DNA from: Burkholderiaceae bacterium
GTDB lineage: Bacteria > Pseudomonadota > Gammaproteobacteria > Burkholderiales > Burkholderiaceae_C
DNA: 39,874 nt
Direction: 5' to 3'
NCBI GenBank assembly: GCA_023150375.1
Contig: JAKLLA010000029.1
Coordinates: 1 to 39,874 of the forward strand
Positions 32,517 through 39,874 of the stretch are shown here, piece by piece (position 1 is the stretch's first letter; every line of letters begins with the position of its first letter). Below the pieces are notes generated by a model. That model had not been told where the DNA came from. It saw only the letters and a list, made by a program, of their open reading frames with translations, and did no database searches. The translations under genes and the position numbers were made by a program.

Positions 32517-32552
32517 AAAAAAAAGCCCCGGCGGGCGCGCGGCCGGCCGGGG
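32517..32552 (-). terminator. Intrinsic terminator of the TRAP binding-protein gene
   Basis: On the minus strand, CCCCGGC (32552-32546) pairs with GCCGGGG (32532-32526), followed by C and eight T (32524-32517). The 13-base GC-rich loop can fold further. It lies 25 bases after the stop codon of the gene at 32578. Confidence 0.88.
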
Positions 32553-32577
32553 TGGCAGCGCAGGCGCTGCGGGGGGA

Positions 32578-33672
<1,095 letters not shown>

Positions 33673-33813
33673 GCGATGAGCTCCTCGTGGGTTCTGGAGT
33701 GAACGGGGGCAGAACGCCAGGATTCTAAGGAGCCCGGCAGGCTTGCCTGCCCGGGGCTTTCCCCTGCGCAAGACTGCGTAGGCCGCACACCCGGGCGCGC
33801 CCGGCCGACAGGC

Positions 33814-35193
33814 TCAGGCGCCTGCGACCATCATGCGGTCGATCAGCACCGAGCCCAGCGTCTTGCTGCCCACGGTGTAGCGGTCCGCACCGATGGCCAC
33901 GATGCCGCGCAGCATCTCGCGCAGGTTGCCGGCGATGGTGATCTCGTCGACCGGGTACGCGATGCGGCCGTTCTCGACCCAGAAGCCGGCCGCACCGCGC
34001 GAGTAGTCGCCGGTGACGCCGTTGACGCCCTGCCCCATCAGCTCGGTCACGAACAGGCCCCGGTGCAGCTTGCGCAGCATCGCGTCCAGGTCGTCGTCCG
34101 GGCGGGTCAGACGGCTGGTCCAGCTCAGGTTCTGCGAGCCGCCGGCGTGGCCGGTGGTGGTCATGCCGAGCTTGCGCGCCGAGTAGCTCGACAGGAACCA
34201 GCCCTGCGTCACCCCGGCGTCCACCACCTGGCGCGCGCGGGTGCGCACCCCTTCGTCGTCGAAGGGCGCGCTGCCCTTGCCCTTGCGCAGGTGCGGATCC
34301 TCGTGCAGGTCGATGTGGTCGGCAAAGACCTGCTGGCCCAGCGAGTCGGCCAGGAAGCTCGCCTTGCGGTAGAGCGCGCCGCCGCTGGTGGCCTGCACGT
34401 AGGCGCCCAGCAGGCCCGCGGCCACGGTGTTCTCGAACAGCACCGGCAGCTCGCCGGTGGGCAGGCGACGCGGCTTCAGGCGCGCCAGCGCGCGCTCGGC
34501 GGCATAGCGGCCCACCGCCTCGGGCGAGGCCAGCTCGTCGGCGTCGCGCATCGAGCTGTACCAGGCATCGCGCTGCATGTCGCGCCCGCGCCCAGCGATC
34601 GGCGCCACCGACAGCGAGTGCCGCGAGCTGGCATAGCCGCCGCGAAAGCCCTCGCTGTTGCCGGCGAAGAAGTGCGACTGCTGCGCCGACACGCCCGCCC
34701 CCTCGGAATTGGTGATGCGCCGGTCGGTGGCGAAGGCCGCCGCCTCGCAGCGCAGCGCCAGGCCGGTGGCGGTCTCGGCATCGAGGTCCCAGGGGTGGAA
34801 GAGGTCCAGGTCCAGCCCGGCGTCGGCCCCCAGCGCCAGATCGGCCGGCTCGGGCAGGCCGGCGGCCGGGTCCTCGGCGGTGTAGCGGGCGATGTCGAAG
34901 GCGGCCTGCACGGTCTGGCGCAGCGCGGCCGGCGAGAAGTCCGAGGTGCTGGCATTGCCGCGCCGCTGGCCGAGGTAGACCGTCACGCCGATCGACTTGT
35001 CGCGGTTGCGCTCGACGTTCTCGATCGACCCCTTGCGCACCGACACCGACAGGCCGCAGCCCTCGGAGACCTCGACGGCCGCGTCGCTGGCGCCCATGCT
35101 GCGGGCGATCTTCAGCGCGTCCTCCACCAGTTGGGCGAACTGCGCACGGCTGTGGGCGAATCCGCGCAGGGCGGCCGGGTCGGAAGAGCTCAT
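33814..35193 (-). CDS. pmbA: PmbA/TldE, partner subunit of the TldD/TldE protease
   Basis: A 459-residue protein from ATG 35191-35193; the longer frame upstream is the antisense of yjgA. Landmarks of the PmbA/TldE family: E-V-S-E-G-C-G-L-S-V-S-V-R-K-G-S-I-E-N-V-E, G-V-T-V-Y-L-G-Q-R-R-G-N-A-S-T-S-D, P-V-L-F-E-N-T-V-A-A-G-L-L-G, F-D-D-E-G-V-R-T-R and G-V-N-G-V-T-G-D-Y-S-R-G-A-A-G-F-W-V-E-N-G. It lacks the HExxxH zinc motif present in TldD, as expected for the non-catalytic half. It completes the heterodimer with the product of 16639-18102. It is divergent from yjgA, as in E. coli. Confidence 0.95.
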   Translation of the reverse strand: MSSSDPAALRGFAHSRAQFAQLVEDALKIARSMGASDAAVEVSEGCGLSVSVRKGSIENVERNRDKSIGVTVYLGQRRGNASTSDFSPAALRQTVQAAFDIARYTAEDPAAGLPEPADLALGADAGLDLDLFHPWDLDAETATGLALRCEAAAFATDRRITNSEGAGVSAQQSHFFAGNSEGFRGGYASSRHSLSVAPIAGRGRDMQRDAWYSSMRDADELASPEAVGRYAAERALARLKPRRLPTGELPVLFENTVAAGLLGAYVQATSGGALYRKASFLADSLGQQVFADHIDLHEDPHLRKGKGSAPFDDEGVRTRARQVVDAGVTQGWFLSSYSARKLGMTTTGHAGGSQNLSWTSRLTRPDDDLDAMLRKLHRGLFVTELMGQGVNGVTGDYSRGAAGFWVENGRIAYPVDEITIAGNLREMLRGIVAIGADRYTVGSKTLGSVLIDRMMVAGA

Positions 35194-35343
35194 GGAGGGC
35201 AAGGGGGCAAGGGGCGGTTGCGAGGGGAAGGAGGCCGGCCCACGGCCCGGGCCGCGGAGCCGGCGCGGGCTCGCTCGTATGATAGCTGCCGCCCTTTCGA
35301 CCGGCCGACCGAGGAGTTCCCTGGGGCCGGGTCGCCGAGCCCG

Positions 35344-35985
35344 ATGAGATCCCACCCCCACTCCCCCCCTGCTGCCCACGACGCCGACGCGGCCTCCCGC
35401 GACGACGACGCCCCCTACCTGGCCCCCGGCCGGCCCAGCAAGACGCGCCGCAAGCAGGCCTCGCACGACCTGCAGGACCTCGGCGAAGCCCTGATGGAAC
35501 TGCCCGCCACGAAGCTGGCGAAGCTCGACCTGCCCGAGAACCTGCGCGAGGCCATCGACGAACTCCGGCGCGTGCGCTCGCACGAAGGCCGGCGGCGCCA
35601 CCTGCAGTACATCGGCAAGCTCATGCGCCAGGTCGACCCCGAGCCGCTGCGCGAGGCGGTGGCCGCCCAGCGCCTGCCCTCGGCGAAGGAGACGCTGGCG
35701 CTGCACGAGGCCGAGCGCTGGCGCCTGCGCCTGGTCGAGGACGACAACGCCCTGACCGTCTGGCTGCGCGAGCACCCCGAGACGGACGCCCAGGCGCTGC
35801 GCAGCCTGATCCGCGCCGCGCGCAAGGACCGCAGCGACGCCCTGGCCGCCACCCACGCCGGCACCGAGCCGCGCAAGAGCCGCGCCTGGCGCGAGCTCTT
35901 CCAGCTCGTCAAGGCCGGCCTGGCCGGCGATGCGGCCGCCGCGCCCGACGATGAGGACGATTCCGGAGATCCGACCGATGACTGA
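35344..35985 (+). CDS. yjgA: YjgA/DarP ribosome-associated protein (DUF615)
   Basis: A 213-residue highly charged helical protein. P-S-K-T-R-R-K-Q-A-S-H-D-L-Q-D-L-G-E-A-L is the DUF615 signature, followed by R-R-H-L-Q-Y-I-G-K-L-M-R. The later K-S-R-A-W-R-E-L-F-Q-L-V-K segment is also conserved, and an acidic tail closes the protein. DarP associates with late 50S assembly intermediates and helps 23S rRNA maturation in E. coli. A TATGAT at 35278-35283 may be its -10. The gene overlaps mogA by eight bases, so the two are probably translationally coupled. The ~30-residue N-terminus before the conserved part is low-complexity. Confidence 0.93.
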   Translation: MRSHPHSPPAAHDADAASRDDDAPYLAPGRPSKTRRKQASHDLQDLGEALMELPATKLAKLDLPENLREAIDELRRVRSHEGRRRHLQYIGKLMRQVDPEPLREAVAAQRLPSAKETLALHEAERWRLRLVEDDNALTVWLREHPETDAQALRSLIRAARKDRSDALAATHAGTEPRKSRAWRELFQLVKAGLAGDAAAAPDDEDDSGDPTDD

Positions 35986-36604
35986 TGTGACCCCCGCTTC
36001 GACCCCGGTTCCCCTGCCCCCGCCCGAGCCGATCCGCATCGGCCTGGTCTCGGTCAGCGACCGCGCCAGCGCCGGCACCTACGAGGACAAGGGCATCCCG
36101 GCCCTGCGCGAATGGCTCGAGCGGGCGCTGTGGAACCCGATTCAGTTCGTCACCCGGCTGATCCCGGACGAGCAGGCCGGCATCAGCGCCACGCTGCGCG
36201 AGCTGGTGGACGTCGAGCGCTGCCCGCTGGTGCTCACCACCGGCGGCACCGGTCCGGCCAAACGCGACGTCACCCCCGAGGCGACGCTGGCGGTGGCCGA
36301 CAAGGAGATGCCCGGCTTCGGCGAGCAGATGCGCCAGATCAGCCTGCGCTTCGTGCCCACGGCGATCCTGAGCCGCCAGGTGGCGGTGATCCGCGGCGAC
36401 AGCCTGATCATCAACCTGCCCGGCCAGCCCAAGTCGATCGCCGAGACCCTGGAAGGCCTGCCTCAGGCCACGCCGCCGGCGCCGGGCATCTTCGCCGCGG
36501 TGCCCTACTGCATCGACCTGATCGGCGGGCCCTACCTCGAGACGCGCGAAAGCGTCGTCAAGGCCTTCCGGCCCAAGACCGCACAGCGGCCGAGCCGCGG
36601 CTGA
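35978..36604 (+). CDS. mogA: Molybdopterin adenylyltransferase
   Basis: A 208-residue protein from ATG 35978, with GGAG upstream inside the end of yjgA. MogA motifs: G-L-V-S-V-S-D-R-A-S-A-G-T-Y-E-D-K-G-I-P-A-L, then L-T-T-G-G-T-G-P-A-K-R-D-V-T-P-E-A-T, then S-L-I-I-N-L-P-G-Q-P-K-S-I-A-E. The TTGGTG loop and Asp residues bind molybdopterin. The enzyme adenylates molybdopterin with ATP before molybdenum insertion by MoeA, in the cytoplasm. A ~15-residue Pro-rich N-terminal extension precedes the fold. No other moa/moe genes are in the window. Confidence 0.94.
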   Translation: MTDVTPASTPVPLPPPEPIRIGLVSVSDRASAGTYEDKGIPALREWLERALWNPIQFVTRLIPDEQAGISATLRELVDVERCPLVLTTGGTGPAKRDVTPEATLAVADKEMPGFGEQMRQISLRFVPTAILSRQVAVIRGDSLIINLPGQPKSIAETLEGLPQATPPAPGIFAAVPYCIDLIGGPYLETRESVVKAFRPKTAQRPSRG

Positions 36605-36628
36605 GAACCAGCGAACGCCCTCCAGCCG

Positions 36629-36648
36629 GCTGCGGCGCGCGCCGCAGC
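36629..36648. terminator. Perfect palindrome between convergent mogA and cysE
   Basis: GCTGCGGCGC is followed directly by its reverse complement (20 bases in all), which would fold into a GC-rich hairpin 25 bases after mogA. There is no T run on either side. Confidence 0.4.
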
Positions 36649-36664
36649 GCTCGCACGGGCGGCG

Positions 36665-37444
36665 TCAGCGCACCAGCCGGTTGAGGCGCTCGGCGTCGAA
36701 CTGCTCCGTGGTGTGCGCGTCCTGCGGCACGCAGGCCTGGGCCGGCAGCTCGCGCGCCTGGCCGGAAAGCTTCTCGATGGCCTGCCAGAGCATTGCGATC
36801 TGGTGCTCGTGGCCGGCGGCGTTGTCGATCAGCCCCTTCATCGCCTGCGCCATCGGGTCGTCGCCCTGGGTGACGCCGTAGGCCGAGAAGCCCATGCGGG
36901 CGGCGGCCGTCTCGCGCTTGGCGTCGTCTTCGGCGGCGATGATGCGCGCCGGGTTGCCCACCGCAGTGGCCCCCGGCGGCACCGGCTTGGTCACCACCGC
37001 GCCCGAGCCCACCCGCGCGCCGGCACCCACGGTGAAGCCGCCCAGCACGCAGGCGTTGGCACCCACGATCACGCCCGGCTCGAGCGTCGGGTGCCGCTTG
37101 GCGCCCTTGACCAGCGAGGTGCCACCCAGCGTCACGCCCTGGTAGATCGTGCAGTCGTCGCCCACCTCGGCCATCTCGCCGATCACGATGCCCATGCCGT
37201 GGTCGATGAAGACGCGCCGTCCGAACCTGGCCCCCGGGTGGATCTCGATGCCCGTCAGCCAGCGCGAGAGGTGCGAGATGAAACGCCCCAGCCAGCGCCA
37301 GCCGCGCCCCCAGCAGGCATGCGCCAGCCGGTGCAGCATCAGCGCATGCAGCCCCGGATAGCAGGTCAGCACCTCGAAGCGCGAGCGCGCCGCGGGGTCG
37401 CGCTCGAGGATGCAGGCAATGTCTTCACGCAGGTGGGAGAACAT
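36665..37444 (-). CDS. cysE: Serine O-acetyltransferase
   Basis: A 259-residue enzyme from ATG 37442-37444. The N-terminal helical domain ([20 protein letters not shown], then [12 protein letters not shown]) leads into the left-handed beta helix: [29 protein letters not shown] and [12 protein letters not shown]. The His in D-H-G-M is the usual catalytic base. After the fold come ~80 extra residues, and the extreme C-terminus (L-N-R-L-V-R) lacks the terminal Ile that docks into cysteine synthase in E. coli. It makes O-acetylserine for cysteine synthesis. It lies 59 bases after trmJ and is probably in one operon with it. Confidence 0.93.
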   Translation of the reverse strand: MFSHLREDIACILERDPAARSRFEVLTCYPGLHALMLHRLAHACWGRGWRWLGRFISHLSRWLTGIEIHPGARFGRRVFIDHGMGIVIGEMAEVGDDCTIYQGVTLGGTSLVKGAKRHPTLEPGVIVGANACVLGGFTVGAGARVGSGAVVTKPVPPGATAVGNPARIIAAEDDAKRETAAARMGFSAYGVTQGDDPMAQAMKGLIDNAAGHEHQIAMLWQAIEKLSGQARELPAQACVPQDAHTTEQFDAERLNRLVR

Positions 37445-37503
37445 GGGAGTCGGGTCTTTCGCAGCAGCGCGCCATCTGTCGCAGGGTGCAACCGAACGGC
37501 AGT

Positions 37504-38340
37504 TTAGGGGCACTTGTCACGATCTGCCGGGCGGTCCGCCGCCGCGCCGGCCGATGCGGCCCGGCCGGCACCCTGCTGCACCGCCCGCGCGATCCCCCGC
37601 AGGATGTGGATCTCCTCGGCGGTCAGCTCCGCGCGGTTGAGCAGCTGGTTCAGCCGCGGCAGCAGCTTCTTGGGCGCTGCGGGGTCGAGGAAGCCGATCT
37701 GCACCAGCGCCTGCTGCCAGTGCGCCAGCGCGCCCTGCACCGCGTCGGCGCTGGCGCGCTCAGCCGGGGCGGTGCGGGGCGTCACGTCGAAGCCGCCCAG
37801 CGCCTGGCGCCAGTCGTAGGCGATCAGCTGCACCGCCTGGGCGAGGTTGAGCGAGCCGTACTCGGCCCGGGTCGGGATCGACAGACAGGTGTGGCAGCGG
37901 TAGACATCCTCGTTGGACAGGCCGAAGCGCTCGCTGCCGAAGAGGAAGGCCACGCGCAGGCCGTCGTTGCGCGCCTGCGGCGCCAGGGTGTCGAAGCAGG
38001 GCCGGGGGGCGAGCGTGGGCGGGCCGAAGTCGCGTGGCGTCATCGCGGTGGCGCAGAGGTGCTGCATGCCCACCAGCGCCTCGTCCAGCGTGTCGACGAT
38101 GCGCGCGCGCGTCAGGATGTCGGCCGCGCCGCTGGCCATCGCGACGGTCTCCTCCTGGCTGAGCACGTCGGCAAAGCGCGGCTGCACCAGCACCAGGTCG
38201 GAAAATCCCATCACCTTCATCGCCCGCGCGGCCGCACCGACATTGCCCGGGTGGCTGGTACGCACCAGCACGAAGCGGGTCGGATCGCGCTGCGGCGGCC
38301 CCGACGGCGGCAGCGAGGGGCGATCGTCGGCTGGGTTCAC
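37504..38340 (-). CDS. trmJ: tRNA (cytidine/uridine-32-2'-O)-methyltransferase
   Basis: A 278-residue SPOUT methyltransferase starting at GTG 38340. Motif 1 is [16 protein letters not shown]. Motif 2 is [16 protein letters not shown]. Motif 3 is [22 protein letters not shown], which forms the trefoil knot and S-adenosylmethionine site. A C-terminal helical region (I-H-I-L-R-G-I-A-R) follows, as in TrmJ, with a short Ala-rich tail. It 2'-O-methylates position 32 in the anticodon loop of several tRNAs. The trmJ-cysE pair divergent from suhB is a common Burkholderiales arrangement. Confidence 0.93.
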   Translation of the reverse strand: MNPADDRPSLPPSGPPQRDPTRFVLVRTSHPGNVGAAARAMKVMGFSDLVLVQPRFADVLSQEETVAMASGAADILTRARIVDTLDEALVGMQHLCATAMTPRDFGPPTLAPRPCFDTLAPQARNDGLRVAFLFGSERFGLSNEDVYRCHTCLSIPTRAEYGSLNLAQAVQLIAYDWRQALGGFDVTPRTAPAERASADAVQGALAHWQQALVQIGFLDPAAPKKLLPRLNQLLNRAELTAEEIHILRGIARAVQQGAGRAASAGAAADRPADRDKCP

Positions 38341-38364
38341 GGCGGGCGGGTCACAAGCTAGAAT
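38336..38364 (+). promoter_or_regulatory. Sigma-70-type promoter for suhB
   Basis: TTCACG (38336-38341) and TAGAAT (38359-38364) are separated by exactly 17 bases and match the consensus at four and five of six positions. The -35 overlaps the first codons of trmJ on the other strand. Transcription from about 38371 leaves a ~145-base GC-rich leader before suhB, with no ORF I trust. Confidence 0.55.
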
Positions 38365-38514
38365 CGCCCGATCTTAGGGGTTTGCCCGGGGCCCATGCGC
38401 GGCTCAGGGGAAGCCCCCATCCGCTCTTTCTTCCTGCCAGCTGCCCCAGGCCCCGTGCGACTGCGTCCGGTCGCGCCCGCCTGTCCCCCCCACGCCGACC
38501 GAGCCTGCCCTTTC

Positions 38515-39874
38515 ATGTCGCAACTGAACCTGCATCCCATGCTCAACATCGCCGTCAAGGCGGCCCGCGCGGCGGGAGCGATCATCAACCGCGCCAGCCT
38601 CGACGTCGAACGGCTCACGGTGAACCGCAAGGGCAGCAACGACTTCGTCACCGAAGTGGACCAGGCCGCCGAGCAGGCCATCATCGACACCCTCCTGCAG
38701 GCCTATCCCGGCCACGGCATCCTGGCCGAGGAATCCGGGCGCTCGCAGGGTGCGGCCGACAGCGACTACGTCTGGATCATCGACCCCCTGGACGGCACCA
38801 CCAACTTCATCCACGGACTGCCGCAGTACGCGGTGTCGATCGCGCTGTCGTTCCGGGGCAAGATCGAGCAGGCGGTGGTCTACGACCCGGCGCGCAACGA
38901 CCTTTTCTACGCCACCAAGGGCCGCGGCGCCTTCCTCAACGACCGCCGCCTGCGCGTGTCCAAGCGCACCCGCATGCTCGATGCGCTGATCGGCACGGGC
39001 TTTCCCTTCCGCCGCGGCGACAACTTCAAGCGCTACCTGAAGATGTTCGAGGAGGTCATGATGGCCTGTGCCGGCGTGCGCCGCCCCGGCGCCGCGGCAC
39101 TGGACCTGTGCTACGTCGCCGCCGGCTGGTACGACGGCTTCTTCGAGACCGGCCTGTCGCCCTGGGACGTCGCCGCGGGCTCGCTGATCGTCACCGAGGC
39201 CGGGGGGCTGGTGGGCAACTTCACCGGCGAGGCGGACTTCCTGCACCAGCGCGAGGTGCTGGCCGGCAACCCGAAGATCTATGCCCAGCTGGTGCAGATG
39301 CTGGCGTCCTACAGCCGGGTGATCGACCCCGAGGAAGCCGAGGCGCCGGCCGCATCGGCGCCTCTACCCGCCCACGTCGAGGTCCCGGCAGCGGCCCCGC
39401 AGGCCGCCGCGCCGGCGGCCCCGAAGGCGCGCCGCGTGCGCAAGGAAGAAGCGCAGGCCGAGGCCCTGCCGGTGCCGGCCGAAGCGGCCGCGCCCGCCGT
39501 GTCCGAGCCGGCGCAGGCGGGCGAGCCGGACGGCCGAGCGGACGACGAAGGCGACCCGTCGCCCTTCGCGCTGCGCGACATCCCCCTGACGCCGGCGCAG
39601 GCGCTGGCCGCGGCCTTCGAGCCCACGCCGCCGGCCGAGCAGGCCCCCGCGCCGGTGGTGGTGCGCAAGCCGGTGCGCATCCGCAAGGCCGATCTGCCCG
39701 AGCCTGCACCCGAAGCACCGGCCGCCGCCGAGCGCGCGCCCCGCAGCGCCGGCCGTGGCGACGAGCGCCCGCGCGGCCCGGCCGGTGCGCCTCGCGGCGA
39801 CCGCCGGGACGGCGACCGGCGCGACGGCGAGCGCCGCCCCGCCTTCGGCGACCGCGGAGGACGGGACGACCGCC
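38515..39874 (+). CDS. suhB: Inositol-monophosphatase family protein SuhB with a long disordered tail (3' end outside window)
   Basis: From ATG 38515 the frame is open to the window edge (453 codons). Residues 1-262 are a complete inositol monophosphatase domain: L-A-E-E-S (72-73 acidic pair), [11 protein letters not shown] (Asp90 and Asp93) and S-P-W-D-V-A-A-G (Asp218) supply the magnesium ligands. E. coli SuhB ends about here (267 aa) and also joins the rRNA antitermination complex with NusA. This protein goes on for at least 191 residues: an Ala/Pro/Glu-rich stretch, then from about residue 403 an Arg/Gly/Asp-rich region with [10 protein letters not shown]. The tail resembles RNA-binding tails of DEAD-box helicases. 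A frameshift into a neighbouring gene cannot be fully excluded. Confidence 0.9.
   Translation, partial: MSQLNLHPMLNIAVKAARAAGAIINRASLDVERLTVNRKGSNDFVTEVDQAAEQAIIDTLLQAYPGHGILAEESGRSQGAADSDYVWIIDPLDGTTNFIHGLPQYAVSIALSFRGKIEQAVVYDPARNDLFYATKGRGAFLNDRRLRVSKRTRMLDALIGTGFPFRRGDNFKRYLKMFEEVMMACAGVRRPGAAALDLCYVAAGWYDGFFETGLSPWDVAAGSLIVTEAGGLVGNFTGEADFLHQREVLAGNPKIYAQLVQMLASYSRVIDPEEAEAPAASAPLPAHVEVPAAAPQAAAPAAPKARRVRKEEAQAEALPVPAEAAAPAVSEPAQAGEPDGRADDEGDPSPFALRDIPLTPAQALAAAFEPTPPAEQAPAPVVVRKPVRIRKADLPEPAPEAPAAAERAPRSAGRGDERPRGPAGAPRGDRRDGDRRDGERRPAFGDRGGRDDR

Noticed and set aside
35194-36078. Upstream extension of the pmbA frame
   Set aside because: It is antisense to yjgA and the mogA start. PmbA similarity begins just after ATG 35191-35193.

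Overview
The window is about 40 kb of very GC-rich DNA (roughly 70% by eye) with closely packed genes on both strands. Gene content and order point to a betaproteobacterium of the order Burkholderiales, probably the Leptothrix/Rubrivivax/Ideonella neighbourhood. The strongest markers are petABC followed by sspA-sspB, and suhB divergent from trmJ-cysE. The assignment rests on synteny and protein style only. Apart from one decayed antitoxin gene I see no mobile element, prophage, CRISPR array or rRNA; the window looks like core chromosome.

Layout. 1-4 kb: the start of an acyl-CoA synthetase gene, a YgjP-type metallopeptidase, a DUF1778 antitoxin remnant, an SRPBCC protein, rnk with an unusual leader, and an SLC13-type anion transporter. 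4.2-9.6 kb: a complete dipeptide/oligopeptide ABC transporter operon in the order B-C-D-F-A, whose binding protein carries a 12-bp tandem repeat in its signal peptide. 9.6-14.5 kb: mscL, the cytochrome bc1 operon petABC, a terminator, and the stringent-starvation/ClpXP-adaptor pair sspA-sspB. 14.6-21.8 kb: tRNA-Thr(TGT), a DUF454 gene, dinB divergent from tldD, an aromatic leader peptide with attenuator and DAHP synthase, a small hypothetical gene, a PduO-type cobalamin adenosyltransferase divergent from a YecA/SEC-C protein, and uspA. 21.9-26 kb: a small hypothetical gene, a PhoD phosphatase, a possible small RNA and a large lipoprotein gene. 26.1-29.5 kb: lspA, an ABC1/UbiB kinase, a two-cluster ferredoxin and a DUF2189 membrane protein. 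29.5-39.9 kb: quinone oxidoreductase, EamA transporter, atypical SDR, TRAP binding protein, pmbA/tldE divergent from yjgA-mogA, then cysE and trmJ divergent from suhB, which runs off the end with a long disordered tail.

The most interesting signal is at 18145-18353. A 27-codon ORF with eight aromatic residues in nine consecutive codons (FFFGFYFWF) is followed by a textbook intrinsic terminator and then by the gene for DAHP synthase, the first enzyme of aromatic amino acid synthesis. A copy of the terminator's 3' arm lies inside the leader ORF and can pair with the 5' arm as an antiterminator. This is the architecture of ribosome-mediated attenuation on the whole aromatic pathway. A second leader (2346-2569, minus), upstream of rnk, has a 47-codon ORF whose stop codon abuts a set of mutually exclusive hairpins. 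Several starts in the window (dinB, tldD, pduO and both leader ORFs) have a -10-like hexamer 5-8 bases before the start codon and no Shine-Dalgarno, which suggests leaderless transcripts.
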